In this document: positions 26,435-35,110 of the stretch, one piece after another | Layout: each line of letters begins with the position of its first letter | Position numbering within the stretch: position 1 is the first letter of the stretch | NCBI RefSeq assembly: GCF_003430825.1 | Contig: NZ_CP024046.1 | Coordinates: 62,001-126,000, forward strand | From: Natrarchaeobaculum sulfurireducens | Lineage (GTDB): Archaea; Halobacteriota; Halobacteria; Halobacteriales; Natrialbaceae | DNA: 64,000 bases | Direction: 5' to 3' | Translations under genes and position numbers: made by a program | Notes under the pieces: generated by a model | Databases searched by the model: none | The model's input: only the letters and a program-made list of their open reading frames with translations | Told to the model about the DNA's origin: nothing

Positions 26435-27122
26435 GTGTTCAGATAAGCTGGTCCCATGCGAACGCGAACGATTTGAGCCACTGACCGGCAGTTTTTGCTC
26501 TGGTGTTGCTGAAACAGTTCGAGAACGAGATGGTTCGTCGTTTTATCTCACGAAAGACACGTTCGACGCTGTTCCGATCACCGTGTCGTTGGTACCGGAA
26601 CTCGAGGCCGTGACGCTCACAGGGGTCTGTAACGATCGATCACCACCGATGAGAAACACGGCGTCGTCGACGTCGCATTTCTCTCGAAGCTCTCGAACAA
26701 GTTGCTCACAATAACCTTGATTCTCGTCGGTTCGAGCTTTGTATGGTGCAATTCGTTCGGATCGGGATCGACGGCAGCGTACAGCCAGTACTGTTCGTCG
26801 TCAAGTCGGATCACCGTCTCGTCAACCGCAACGTGATCCGGGTTCTGACCGGATTCCGGCTGGAGATCGGCCTTGTGAACCCAGTCGTGAACGGTCGATC
26901 GAGCCCGTTCAACACCGAAAATTTCGAGGGTTCGAACAGTATTCGAAAGCTAGAGTCCAGCAAGGTGAAGTTGAATACTGAGCTGCCTCAACAGCCGCGG
27001 TGTTGCTTCCCGCTCCACAAAATCCAAGTCGAACTGGCCGATACTTCCTGTGAGGCGTGCGTTTTCGGGCATGAATCACTCAGAAGACGCCACGCGCCAC
27101 TTCTTGAACCTTATCTGAACAC
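26435..27122 (-). mobile_element. IS6-family element, copy C (degenerate)
   Basis: The ends GTGTTCAGATAAGC (26435) and CCTTATCTGAACAC (to 27122) match the other copies; length is 688 bp. No target duplication is visible. It is inverted relative to copy D, and the two bracket catabolic module 2. Confidence 0.82.
26439..27072 (-). pseudogene. IS6 transposase, copy C (pseudogene)
   Basis: The N-terminal half is readable from ATG 27072, and the central part keeps VDETVIRL, but an in-frame TAG follows the LHLAGL segment. A shift near 26,630-26,690 disrupts the second catalytic region. The C-terminal NSVERVF motif survives in another frame. The copy is inactive. Confidence 0.8.
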
Positions 27123-27198
27123 CGCCGTTAATTTCGGTTTTGTCTGGGTTCCGTCGTATTCTTGCCCGTTATATAATATCCCATCTCACAAGACCAGC

Positions 27199-27220
27199 TT
27201 TACAAAGGTACTTTTGTAAA
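27199..27220. promoter_or_regulatory. Near-perfect 22-bp palindrome, site 1
   Basis: The core TTACAAAGGTACTTTTGTAA is an inverted repeat with one mismatched pair. A near-identical copy lies at 36,078-36,098. It sits upstream of the truncated CoA-transferase and could be a regulator-binding site or a transposon end. Confidence 0.5.
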
Positions 27221-27362
27221 TTCGAGGGCTTGATACTATAGTTCAGAGTGGTTTAACAGGTTATTTGCCGGGAGTAACATCTTATGGGCCACTTTTCGGT
27301 AGGAGCGAGCCGTTCAAACATGCGGAACGGATCTATGTGTACTGGATGTCGAGCGCAAGTTC

Positions 27363-28114
27363 ATAATGACCGCCTTGCATTTATCAACGGCTCGCCAGAC
27401 GCCCCCGCGAAGATTCCCCTATCGGTCTGTGACATCAACGCGGACAACTACGGCGCAATCGGGACTCTGCTCGCGCTGCTCCACCGCGAACGCACGGGTG
27501 AGGGACGGGAGATCGACGTCACGATATTTGGCAGGATGCTCTCCTGGCTCGGGTACTTCCCACACAAGTACTGGCACAACGACGAGGTTCCCGAACGCGT
27601 CGGGATGCGCCACCACTCGCTCACCCTGTATGGTCCCCACGAGACCGCGAACGACCAGTATGTCAACTTCGCCATCCTGAGCGAACACCACTGGGAACCC
27701 CTCTGTACTGACGTCCTTGAACGACCAGACCTCCTCGAAAACGAGCGCTTCGACGCCAACGAGAAACGCGTCGAACACCGCGATGTGCTCGAACCCGAGC
27801 TCGAATCAATCATCGCCGAGAACCCACGGGACTACCGGGCTGAACACCTGGCTGACGCCGGCATTCCGTAGGGCGACGTCAACCAACTCGACAACGTCCT
27901 CTCACACCCACAGGCCGACCACCTCGGACTCATCAAGGAACTCGAGGCCGGCGACGGCCCCGTCCCCTACGTCGAGAACCCAATCGACTTCGAGGAACTG
28001 GAGTTCGCGAGTGAACCGATGCCCGACCTGGGCGAACACACCGACGACGTACTCTCCGCGCTCGGTTACGACGACGAGGAGATCGAAACGTTGCGGGAGT
28101 CAAACGCGATCTAA
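27363..28114 (+). pseudogene. Family III (CaiB/BaiF) CoA-transferase, truncated and with internal stop
   Basis: The readable part is the C-terminal two thirds of a class III CoA-transferase, which moves CoA between carboxylic acids. Family features include PLSVCDINADNYGAIGTLLAL, split here by alignment, and RTGEGREIDVTIFGRML. About 170 N-terminal residues, including the catalytic Asp region, are missing; unrelated sequence joins at about 27,363. A TAG at 27,869-27,871 stops translation after GIP, but the frame resumes at once with GDVNQLDNVLSHPQ and runs to a TAA at 28,112. In the haloarchaeal methylaspartate cycle a related enzyme forms mesaconyl-CoA, which fits the mesaconyl-CoA-hydratase gene nearby. 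As it stands this copy is dead. Confidence 0.82.
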
Positions 28115-28183
28115 TCCCATCAATTAATTAACTAAATCCTGATGATAGTGTAACACCCGTTTCGAGTAGGTGTGAAGATTTAT

Positions 28184-28192
28184 TAAACCGCA
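28184..28192 (+). promoter_or_regulatory. TATA box of the acyl-CoA dehydrogenase gene
   Basis: TTTATTAAA lies about 23 nt before the ATG at 28,211, which fits a leaderless transcript and supports this start. Confidence 0.5.
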
Positions 28193-28210
28193 ACGAGAAC
28201 CTCTACTTGT

Positions 28211-29368
28211 ATGAGCCAGATTTCGGACACGATACTGTCGAGTGAGCATAAAATGTTGCGGGATGAGACGAAACGGTTTGTTGAGAACGAAGTACTATCA
28301 GAGGCAAGCGAGCGTGACCCCAACGAAGAACCGATGTCGAACGAACTTATCAACCAACTCGCCGAGATGGGTTTCTTTGGAATACTCATTGATGAGGAGT
28401 ATGGGGGACTCGGGATGGATCTGAAGTCATACGCAGTAATTGCCGAGGAACTCTCTCGCGGGTGGCTCAGCGTTGGCAGTATTATTGCTCGAGGTCAAAG
28501 TCTCTCTGGAGCAACTGAGGAGCAAAAAGAGAAATACCTGTCAAAGATGGCGTCTGGGGAGATGCTCAAAAGCATCGCTATCAGCGAGCCAAGTGCGGGA
28601 AGCGATGTCGCAAACATGCAGACCCGTGCTGAACGCGATGGCGACGAATACGTTCTCAATGGACAAAAAACATGGATCACGTTTGCAAAAGGGTCAGATT
28701 TCATTCTCACATACGCCGTAACCGACCCTGATGCGGAGCCTGCTTACCGAGGAATTTCGGGTTTCATCGTCGAGAAACCAGCTGGCACATTCGACCGTGA
28801 TGGTCTTAGCGGACAACCAATTGACAAAATTGGATATCATGGCTGGAAAACGTGGGAAGTAAACTTCGACGATGTGCGCATCAGTGCTGACAAGCTCGTT
28901 GGTGGTGAAGAAAGTAAGGGATTCTATCAAATAATGGATTTTTTTGAAGAAGGTCGTGTTCACACCGCTGCTCGGTCAGTTGGATTGGCTCGTGGTGCAC
29001 TTGAAGACTCACTTCAGTACGCACAGGAGCGGGCACAGTTCGGAGAACCTATCTCAGAGTTTCAGGCGATTCGGTTTAAATTGGCAGATATGGCAACGCA
29101 AATTGAAGCTGCACGAGCGTTAATGCTGCTCGTTGCTGACGCTGTCGACTCAGACGAACAAGCTAATGCTGAGGCCGCGATGGCGAAGCTCTTTGCAAGC
29201 GATATAGCCGAGCAAGTAACCAGCGAAGGAATTCAGATCCACGGTGGTTACGGGTACACAACGGACTTCGACGTCGAAAGGTACTGGAGAGACGCTCGAT
29301 TGACACGAATCTTCGAAGGAACAAACGAAATCCAAAAGCGAATTATCGCTGATTCACTGCTCCCGTAG
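28211..29368 (+). CDS. Acyl-CoA dehydrogenase (module 2)
   Basis: A complete 385-residue acyl-CoA dehydrogenase with the usual three domains. The flavin-contact motifs SEPSAGSDVANM and TWITFAKGSDF, the GGYGYTTDFDVERYWRDARLTRI segment (split by the loop after GYGY) and the catalytic Glu in IFEGTNEIQ are intact. It is on the opposite strand from the etfBA-hydratase-lyase operon but within the same module, and EtfAB would be its natural electron acceptor. From context the substrate could be a branched or dicarboxylic C5-CoA such as methylsuccinyl-CoA; glutaryl-CoA or a plain short-chain acyl-CoA are alternatives. Specificity residues cannot be judged by eye. Confidence 0.9.
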   Translation: MSQISDTILSSEHKMLRDETKRFVENEVLSEASERDPNEEPMSNELINQLAEMGFFGILIDEEYGGLGMDLKSYAVIAEELSRGWLSVGSIIARGQSLSGATEEQKEKYLSKMASGEMLKSIAISEPSAGSDVANMQTRAERDGDEYVLNGQKTWITFAKGSDFILTYAVTDPDAEPAYRGISGFIVEKPAGTFDRDGLSGQPIDKIGYHGWKTWEVNFDDVRISADKLVGGEESKGFYQIMDFFEEGRVHTAARSVGLARGALEDSLQYAQERAQFGEPISEFQAIRFKLADMATQIEAARALMLLVADAVDSDEQANAEAAMAKLFASDIAEQVTSEGIQIHGGYGYTTDFDVERYWRDARLTRIFEGTNEIQKRIIADSLLP

Positions 29369-29394
29369 CAGCAGCCACCTATTCGGGCTGGTCG

Positions 29395-29442
29395 GCTCTG
29401 GTGAATCACTAGAGCCCGGCAAAATATGGCGATTCATCAAAG
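29395..29442. repeat. Miniature IS5 type 1 relic (paired ends only)
   Basis: CTCTGGTGAATCACTAGAG is followed within 20 nt by TATGGCGATTCATCAAAG, so left and right ends of the IS5-type-1/MITE family lie back to back with almost no interior. This looks like an internally deleted MITE. Confidence 0.6.
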
Positions 29443-29556
29443 TCGCCTGCTTCAACCCCAACGTATTCATCCACCGGTCAGGAGCTTAAACAGGCCCCTG
29501 ATAAAATTAGATACTCGAGAGATAACAGCAGCAGTCGCTACCGATGAGCGACTGGG

Positions 29557-30606
29557 TTACTGATAAGACAGTTCGAGTTCGAGCGCGCGCTCGAGCAGAC
29601 TCTGATCGTAGTGGGCCTGGGTCTGCTCGGGTCGGGTCTCGTGGATCGAACGGACCTGTAGGATGGTGTTTCGGAAGACCTTGAACGTGGCTTCGTCGAC
29701 CATCTGCCCGTCGAGGGTTACCGCGCCGGTGCCCTCGCGTTTGGCCGCGTTGAAGCGTTCGATCTTGCTCACGTCACGCTCGAGTTCCTGGGACGTCGGC
29801 ATGTGGATGGTGTTGGCCTGAATCGTCTGTTTGGGGTACAGCGACCAGGAGCCGTCGAGGCCGAGGTGGGCTTCGTATTCGACCTGGTCGGCGTAATCGT
29901 CGGCGTTGTAGTAGGTCAAGCCGGCACGCTCTTTGAACAGGTCGTCGAACGGGCCGCCGATCGAGAGCAGCCCGCCAGCGCTCGCCTCGTTCGAGAGCGC
30001 CTCGAGCAGGCCATCCCAGCGCGGGCGACCGTCGCCGAGATCGCGTGCGCCGAGTTCGGCAGCGTAGTCGACGGGGCCGAAAACGAGCGCGGTGAGCCGC
30101 GAGTCGCCACCGAACGTCGCTATTTCGCGGAGGTCCGATCGAGCGCGGCCGGTCTCGACGATGATCGACATCCCGATCGATCCGTCGGGGTAGCCGTGTT
30201 CGGCTTCCGCCTCGGCGACGACCTCGGCCGCGCGTTCGACGTCTGCGAGGCGACCGACCTTCGGGACGACGACGCCGTCGATCTCGTCACCGATCTCTGC
30301 GACGAGTTGGTCGATCTGCTCTCGGCCGCGGTCGCGGAACGATTCGTCCTCGTAACTCCACTCGACGCGAGGCCAGATCTCGCCAGGGAAGTCGTACTCG
30401 GGGACGAGTTCGATCGTGTTCTCGAGGCCCTCGGCTTTCATATCCGGTGCGGTCCCGTCTTCCATGTCGGGAACGAGCCAGTCAGGTGCCTGAAAGCCCT
30501 CGGCCTCTAAACCCGAGCGAAGGTACTTCGCCGTGTCATCTTTCGGAACGGCGGCCGGTGCAGTCTGGAACGTACGGCAGAGTCGGATGTCAGTGTCGTC
30601 AATCAT
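29557..30606 (-). CDS. mcl: HpcH/HpaI-family CoA lyase (beta-methylmalyl-CoA / malyl-CoA lyase type)
   Basis: A 349-residue CitE/HpcH-fold lyase that would split a 3-hydroxyacyl-CoA, for example beta-methylmalyl-CoA into propionyl-CoA and glyoxylate. Conserved regions include PDMEDG near residue 45, VVVPKVGRLADVERA (about 115), MSIIVETGRA (about 145) and LVFGPVDYAAELGARD (about 175). The length and sequence type match the haloarchaeal malyl-CoA lyases of the methylaspartate cycle. It is the last gene of the minus-strand operon etfB-etfA-hydratase-lyase, 57 nt after the hydratase gene. Citramalyl-CoA lyase activity is a reasonable alternative. Confidence 0.82.
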   Translation of the reverse strand: MIDDTDIRLCRTFQTAPAAVPKDDTAKYLRSGLEAEGFQAPDWLVPDMEDGTAPDMKAEGLENTIELVPEYDFPGEIWPRVEWSYEDESFRDRGREQIDQLVAEIGDEIDGVVVPKVGRLADVERAAEVVAEAEAEHGYPDGSIGMSIIVETGRARSDLREIATFGGDSRLTALVFGPVDYAAELGARDLGDGRPRWDGLLEALSNEASAGGLLSIGGPFDDLFKERAGLTYYNADDYADQVEYEAHLGLDGSWSLYPKQTIQANTIHMPTSQELERDVSKIERFNAAKREGTGAVTLDGQMVDEATFKVFRNTILQVRSIHETRPEQTQAHYDQSLLERALELELSYQ

Positions 30607-30663
30607 GTCTGAGTGGGGTCTGAATTCGTGCGTGTCAGCGTTCGTCTGTAACGTTCGATCGTG

Positions 30664-31722
30664 TTAGTTAGAACGTTTTTGAATCTCCGCGGTTCGTGTT
30701 CCCGAGTAGACGGGAACGTCGTCCTGGTTGAACGCGATGTGCTGGAAGCGCACGGTGCCTGCCACGTCGCTCGAGGCGTCGTCGTCTGCCTCAAGCACGC
30801 GCGTGAAGGCGTAGACAGTGTCACCAGGGGTGACGAACGTGTGAAACGATTCGTCGTCGAAACCGACCTCGCGCCAAGTTCGCTCGTCCGAACGGGCGTG
30901 ACCCAGCGCGGTCGAACGGGTGACGTCGCCGTAAGTGACGATATCGCCCGACGGCGAGTCGGCCATCACGTCCACGTTGTGGTGTTGCTTGGCGGTGTTC
31001 AGCGTCGCGAGTGGGAGCTGGGCGACCGTGACATCGTCCTGGGTGCGCCCGCGTTCGTGCCGGTAGGCGACCGCCCCGTTCTCCTCGTCTGCGATCTCGA
31101 GTGCGTCGACGAAGTCCTCGAAGTAGCCACCTTCGGGAGTGACGAACGTTTCTGGAAGGTCGTTGTCATCGTCTTCCTCTGTCGCCGTCGCGCCACCGTC
31201 CGTCTCGAGCGGTTCCCGTCGTGGGATCATGTTCGTCCGCTCGTAGGACATGAGCAGGTCGTCGGTCTCGAGGTCTTTCGCACGGGTGCGCCAGGAGACG
31301 ATGCCGTACTGGGGCCGGGAACTCGAGGTCGCGGTGTTGACGACCTCGCTTTCGACGGACATATCGGTGCCCGGATAGACGGCGTCCTGGGCGAAGCGAA
31401 CGTCCGTCCGTCCGAGGAAGTAACCGCCTTTCTCGCTCAGATCCTCGACGGTGATCCCAAGCGTTGCGGCGGTGAGGTAGTCCGGGTGAATCGGTGGCTC
31501 CTCGAAGCCGCGGTCGGCGGCCGCGTCGGGTCGCCAGTAGGCCGGATCGTGGTTGAGCGTCTGGCCCATCCACACCTCGTTACCCCACTTCGTGAGCGTA
31601 AGTCCGGGGTCGTGTTCGATAACAGCCCCCTCTTCGAAGTCCTCGAAGCAGTTGCCCTTCTCGCGCGTTTCGGCGTGCTCGAGTGCCTGTGCGAACGTGT
31701 CAGGATCGGTCCAGTCAGTCAT
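30664..31722 (-). CDS. mch: Two-domain MaoC-type hydratase (mesaconyl-CoA hydratase type)
   Basis: A 352-residue protein with two hot-dog (MaoC-like) domains, about residues 15-165 and 205-350, joined by an acidic linker (ATATEEDDDND). The N-terminal part (CFEDFEEGAVIEHDPGLTLT) and the C-terminal part (GDIVTYGDVTRSTALGHAR) match the mesaconyl-CoA hydratases of haloarchaea, which add water to mesaconyl-C1-CoA to give beta-methylmalyl-CoA. It begins 2 nt after the etfA stop and is followed by the lyase that would use its product. The pair hydratase-lyase is the strongest functional clue in the module. Confidence 0.82.
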   Translation of the reverse strand: MTDWTDPDTFAQALEHAETREKGNCFEDFEEGAVIEHDPGLTLTKWGNEVWMGQTLNHDPAYWRPDAAADRGFEEPPIHPDYLTAATLGITVEDLSEKGGYFLGRTDVRFAQDAVYPGTDMSVESEVVNTATSSSRPQYGIVSWRTRAKDLETDDLLMSYERTNMIPRREPLETDGGATATEEDDDNDLPETFVTPEGGYFEDFVDALEIADEENGAVAYRHERGRTQDDVTVAQLPLATLNTAKQHHNVDVMADSPSGDIVTYGDVTRSTALGHARSDERTWREVGFDDESFHTFVTPGDTVYAFTRVLEADDDASSDVAGTVRFQHIAFNQDDVPVYSGTRTAEIQKRSN

Positions 31723-31724
31723 TG

Positions 31725-32678
31725 TTACTCGAATGTTTCAGTCAGTGCTGGAACGACATCGAAGAGGTCGTCGTGGATCGCGTAGTCGGCGATGTCCATG
31801 ATGGGCGCGTTGGGGTCCGTGTTGATCGCGACGATCGTATCGGAGCCCTTCATGCCGGCGACGTGCTGGACCGCACCGGAGATGCCGATCGCGATGTAGA
31901 CATCGGGGGTGACGACCTTCCCGGACTGGCCGACCTGCCGGTTTTTGGGCAGCCAGCCGTTGTCGACGATCGGGCGCGACGAGGAGACCGTCGCGTCGAG
32001 TGCGTCGGCGAGTTCTTCGATGATCGGAATGTTGTCCTCTTCCTCGATCCCACGGCCGACCGAGACGAGCACGTCCGCTTCGCTGATGTCGACGTCGCCG
32101 CCGCCGACTTCCTCGAAGCCGGTGACGGTAGAGCCGAGCGCACCCTCGTCGATCTCGACGTCGAAGGCGTCGATCGCGGCGTCACCGGTCCCTTCGGCGA
32201 CAGGCCACTCCGCGCTTCGGATCGTAACGATCGCCTCACCTTCGAGTTCGGTCGTCGTTTCGACTTTGCCCCCGAACATCTCGCGGGTGACTGCGAGCGT
32301 ATCGCCGTCGGTCTCGAGGCCGACAGCGTCGGTGACGATCGGCAGGTCGAGTTCGTTCGCGACGGCGGGTGCGTAGTCGAGGCCGTTGACGCTGTTGGGC
32401 GCCAGCACGTACTGGGGTGCGAGTTCGTCGTAAAGCTGAGTAACGGCCTGGCTGTAGACGCCGTGGTTGAACTCCTCGCCGTAGTCGACGGTGTGGATGG
32501 CGTCGACGCCGTCACGATCGAGCTTCTCGGCGAACTCGTCGACGGTGCCGCTGATGACCGCGAGGTGGAGGTCGCCACCGGTTTCGTCAGCGAGTTCGCG
32601 GCCGGCGGTGATGATCTCGTAGCTGATATCTCGCAGCTCGCCGCGTCGGTGGTCGGTAATGGCCAGGACGTCAGTCAT
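31725..32678 (-). CDS. etfA: Electron transfer flavoprotein, alpha subunit
   Basis: A 317-residue FAD-binding EtfA that accepts electrons from acyl-CoA dehydrogenases together with EtfB. The C-terminal FAD domain is clear: [26 protein letters not shown] (20 residues), [15 protein letters not shown] and the closing [11 protein letters not shown]. Length is normal. It sits between etfB (58 nt upstream) and the mesaconyl-CoA hydratase gene (2 nt downstream), tying electron transfer to the dehydrogenase and hydratase steps of this module. Confidence 0.93.
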   Translation of the reverse strand: MTDVLAITDHRRGELRDISYEIITAGRELADETGGDLHLAVISGTVDEFAEKLDRDGVDAIHTVDYGEEFNHGVYSQAVTQLYDELAPQYVLAPNSVNGLDYAPAVANELDLPIVTDAVGLETDGDTLAVTREMFGGKVETTTELEGEAIVTIRSAEWPVAEGTGDAAIDAFDVEIDEGALGSTVTGFEEVGGGDVDISEADVLVSVGRGIEEEDNIPIIEELADALDATVSSSRPIVDNGWLPKNRQVGQSGKVVTPDVYIAIGISGAVQHVAGMKGSDTIVAINTDPNAPIMDIADYAIHDDLFDVVPALTETFE

Positions 32679-32736
32679 CGGTTCTCACCTCCGGTGAAAG
32701 CGATGACGTCGTTGCGCGCGAAGCGTGCAACGGAAG

Positions 32737-33528
32737 TCATGGTGCCACCCCCTTCTCGCGGAGGAGTTCAGCGAGTTGTCCGGCGGTGTCTTCGGCACCG
32801 CCTTCCCAGACGGTGACGTCGCTTTCGCTTTCGGGTTCGTACATCTCGGTGAGTGTGACTGCGCCTTCGACGGCCGCTGCGTCAACGCCGAGGTCGCCCA
32901 GTCCCTGGACGTCAAGCGGCTTGCGCTGAGCCTGACGGATACCGCGGAGGCTCGCGTAGCGTGGTTCGTTGATACCCGTCTGAATCGTCAGGACGGCCGG
33001 AAGCTCCACGTCAGTAAGCTCCTCGACACCACCCTCGAGTTCACGACGAACCGAGGCGACGCCGTCGTCGAGGTCGTGTTCTAAGTGGTTGACGACGGCA
33101 GCCCACTCGAAGCCGAGGTCCTCGGCGAGTGCAACACCGGTTGCCCCCCAGCTATCGTCGCCGGACTGGACACCGGTCAGGATCAGGTCGGGGTCTTCGT
33201 CCTCGACGACGGCCTCGAGAATGTCGGTCTTCGCGCCGACATCGAGTACATCGACGTCCTCGAGTGCGTCGTCCCAGACGCGGATCGCGCGGTCTGCCCC
33301 CTTTGCGAGCGCCTGTCGGATGGTCTGCTCGCAGTCTTCCGGGCCGATGGTGACGGTGACGACTTCGTCGGCGAGACCGGCTTCCTGAAGCTGGACAGCT
33401 TCTTCGACGGCGTAATCGTCCCACTCGTTGAGATCGGCACCGAGGTACTGGTCGGCGATCGCCGTCCCCTCGATTTCGAACTCGTCTTCGACGGTCGCAA
33501 CTTCTTTGACCGTTACGAGGATTTTCAT
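32737..33528 (-). CDS. etfB: Electron transfer flavoprotein, beta subunit
   Basis: A 263-residue EtfB, the AMP-binding partner of EtfA. It starts with the typical MKILVTVKEV and has LNEWDDYAVEEAVQL, TGVQSGDDSWGATGV and AVLTIQTGINEPRYASLRGI. I chose the ATG at 33,528 because the family begins exactly there; the frame is open further upstream but that extension has no similarity. It is the first gene of the four-gene minus-strand operon and is divergent from the IclR regulator gene, with operator-like repeats in the shared intergenic region. Confidence 0.93.
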   Translation of the reverse strand: MKILVTVKEVATVEDEFEIEGTAIADQYLGADLNEWDDYAVEEAVQLQEAGLADEVVTVTIGPEDCEQTIRQALAKGADRAIRVWDDALEDVDVLDVGAKTDILEAVVEDEDPDLILTGVQSGDDSWGATGVALAEDLGFEWAAVVNHLEHDLDDGVASVRRELEGGVEELTDVELPAVLTIQTGINEPRYASLRGIRQAQRKPLDVQGLGDLGVDAAAVEGAVTLTEMYEPESESDVTVWEGGAEDTAGQLAELLREKGVAP

Positions 33529-33641
33529 CGTTTGATTGACGAGACCCCTATTATATAAAATATTTGGTTTTTGAATAGCTATGCCGAGGCGGTTTACCCT
33601 CAAAGAACAGAAGCCGTGACCGAGTGAGTGGAAAACCATAC

Positions 33642-33658
33642 GTTCGATAATACGGAAC
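33642..33658. promoter_or_regulatory. Operator-like repeat 1 (IclR candidate site)
   Basis: GTTCGATAATACGGAAC is an imperfect inverted repeat with GTTCG and CGGAAC arms. It matches the repeat at 33,782 in all arm positions and lies about 115 nt upstream of etfB. Confidence 0.55.
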
Positions 33659-33781
33659 AAAGATCGGAAGGCTGTATAGATGACTCACGAAATAGACGGG
33701 TCCCAACGGCTGATGATAGGAATCTCAAAGCCATTCGCTCTGTTCGAAGCTCCGGATGACAAACATGGCTCAGTAATCCAT

Positions 33782-33798
33782 GTTCGAATATTCGGAAC
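33782..33798. promoter_or_regulatory. Operator-like repeat 2 (IclR candidate site)
   Basis: GTTCGAATATTCGGAAC contains the perfect 10-bp palindrome CGAATATTCG and the same arms as repeat 1. It directly precedes the TATA-like TTTAATAAA of the IclR gene, so binding here would be expected to affect the regulator's own promoter. Confidence 0.55.
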
Positions 33799-33799
33799 G

Positions 33800-33808
33800 T
33801 TTAATAAA
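33800..33808 (+). promoter_or_regulatory. TATA box of the second IclR gene
   Basis: TTTAATAAA is centred about 26 nt before ATG 33,830, the leaderless spacing, and decides the start choice for the regulator. Confidence 0.55.
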
Positions 33809-33829
33809 CCAGCGAAGCTTCTAATGTTC

Positions 33830-34597
33830 ATGAAAGACAATAGCAGTCGAAACCGGGTCACAACCACCGAAACTACCTTCGAGATTATTGAGCTGCTAAA
33901 GAAACGAGACGGTGGTCGTTTGTCCGAGATTGCTACAGAGCTTGGTCTTGCGAAGAGCACCATTCATCGCCACCTCTCAACGCTCAAGGATCTTGAATAC
34001 GTTATCCAAGAAGACGATGTATATCGAACGGGGTTTCGTTTTCTCGAGATCGGAGAGCAAACACGAACGCGCTGTAGCGAATATCAACTAGCTCATGAAA
34101 AGGTCACTGCTCTGGCCTCGGAGACCGAAGAAAGAGCGCAGTTTATAACAGAGGAATTTGGAAGAGGAGTTTACATCTTTAGAGAGATAGGCGAGCATGC
34201 TGTTCAAACTGACTCCGAGATTGGAAAGCGGATTCCAATTCACGCAACGGCCGCCGGCAAAGCGATCCTCGCTAGCCTGCCGGACAGTCGCGTCGATGAA
34301 ATCATTGAACAGCGTGGGCTTCCATCACTGACGAAACATACAATCACGAGTAAAAGCACTCTTTTAAAAGAAATCGATGAGATTAGAGAGCAGGGATACA
34401 GTGTCAACGATCAAGAAAATACAGTTGGTCTTCGCGCGGTTAGTGTACCTGTTAAGTATGAAAATGGAGAACCACTTGGTGCCCTGAGTATCTCGGGACC
34501 CACACATCGATTTCAGGGAGAACTTCTCGAACAAACGTTACCGGACCTGTTACTTGGGACTGCAAACGAACTCGAGCTCAATATCCAATACCTGTGA
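33830..34597 (+). CDS. IclR-family transcriptional regulator (module 2)
   Basis: A 255-residue regulator with a winged helix at about residues 12-75 (LSEIATELGLAKSTIHRHL) and an IclR effector domain behind it (RIPIHATAAGKAIL, then VGLRAVSVPV). A longer frame opens at 33,680, but the TATA box at 33,800 and the operator-like repeat at 33,782 would then lie inside the gene, so I take ATG 33,830. It is divergent from etfBA-mch-mcl and is the obvious candidate to regulate that operon. It resembles the module 1 IclR in overall architecture only. Confidence 0.88.
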   Translation: MKDNSSRNRVTTTETTFEIIELLKKRDGGRLSEIATELGLAKSTIHRHLSTLKDLEYVIQEDDVYRTGFRFLEIGEQTRTRCSEYQLAHEKVTALASETEERAQFITEEFGRGVYIFREIGEHAVQTDSEIGKRIPIHATAAGKAILASLPDSRVDEIIEQRGLPSLTKHTITSKSTLLKEIDEIREQGYSVNDQENTVGLRAVSVPVKYENGEPLGALSISGPTHRFQGELLEQTLPDLLLGTANELELNIQYL

Positions 34598-34599
34598 AT

Positions 34600-35110
34600 T
34601 ACTCCACCACACTCGCTCGCTTGCGCTCGCTCCTTGAACGGAGCGCGGGACCGAAGGTCCCACTGACCATGTGAACGGCGCTGTGCATCCGTGAACAGAT
34701 GGGTTTCCTGCTTCCAAGACATGCCTTGCAGGACCCGAAAGGGATCTCATGGGGAATGCGCTCTCCACAGGTGTTAATCCAAAGCGTCCTGCCGTTAGGT
34801 GCTCGATACCGAGAAAAAAGTTCCACGCTGCGTTCCAATCCATATCGATGGTGAACCCGGACGCCGGACAACGAGTGTTTGCGGATCCACAACAGTTTCT
34901 CTGTCGGACCAGCATCCGCTGCATATCGCTTAGTTGTTCCGTAGGGTCAACGGCGACGAAGTACGTCCTATCCCCTCACACTTGGGCTCATCCAGCTGAA
35001 GAACGTCCCCCCTCGCTGCTCCAGCACGATTCCGAGGGTTATCATAAAGGTCGGTCAACCGTTTCGCGTTGAGATCTTCGACGGCTACGAGATTGTACTC
35101 TTGAGCGTAG
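34600..35110 (-). pseudogene. tnpB relic split by IS5 type 2
   Basis: Minus-strand fragments show TnpB features in several frames: YNLVAVEDLNAKRL near 35,060-35,110, CPASGFTIDMDWNAAWN (zinc-finger tail) near 34,850 and the closing GLTPVESAFP and VLEAGNPSVHG near 34,690-34,790. Frames shift several times, so the gene is dead. The interruption point continues across the IS5 element at 36,052-36,075 (IEFSNCYAQ), and the 8-bp duplication GAGCGTAG shows IS5 jumped into an already present tnpB. Confidence 0.75.

Noticed and set aside
29803-30510. Plus-strand frame of 235 codons opposite the CoA lyase gene
   Set aside because: Val/Asp-rich mirror of the lyase gene with no recognisable domain.
31683-32816. 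Long plus-strand frame opposite etfA (and a similar one at 30,661-31,785 opposite the hydratase)
   Set aside because: Both strands were compared; only the minus-strand frames have motifs (FAD site of EtfA, hot-dog motifs).
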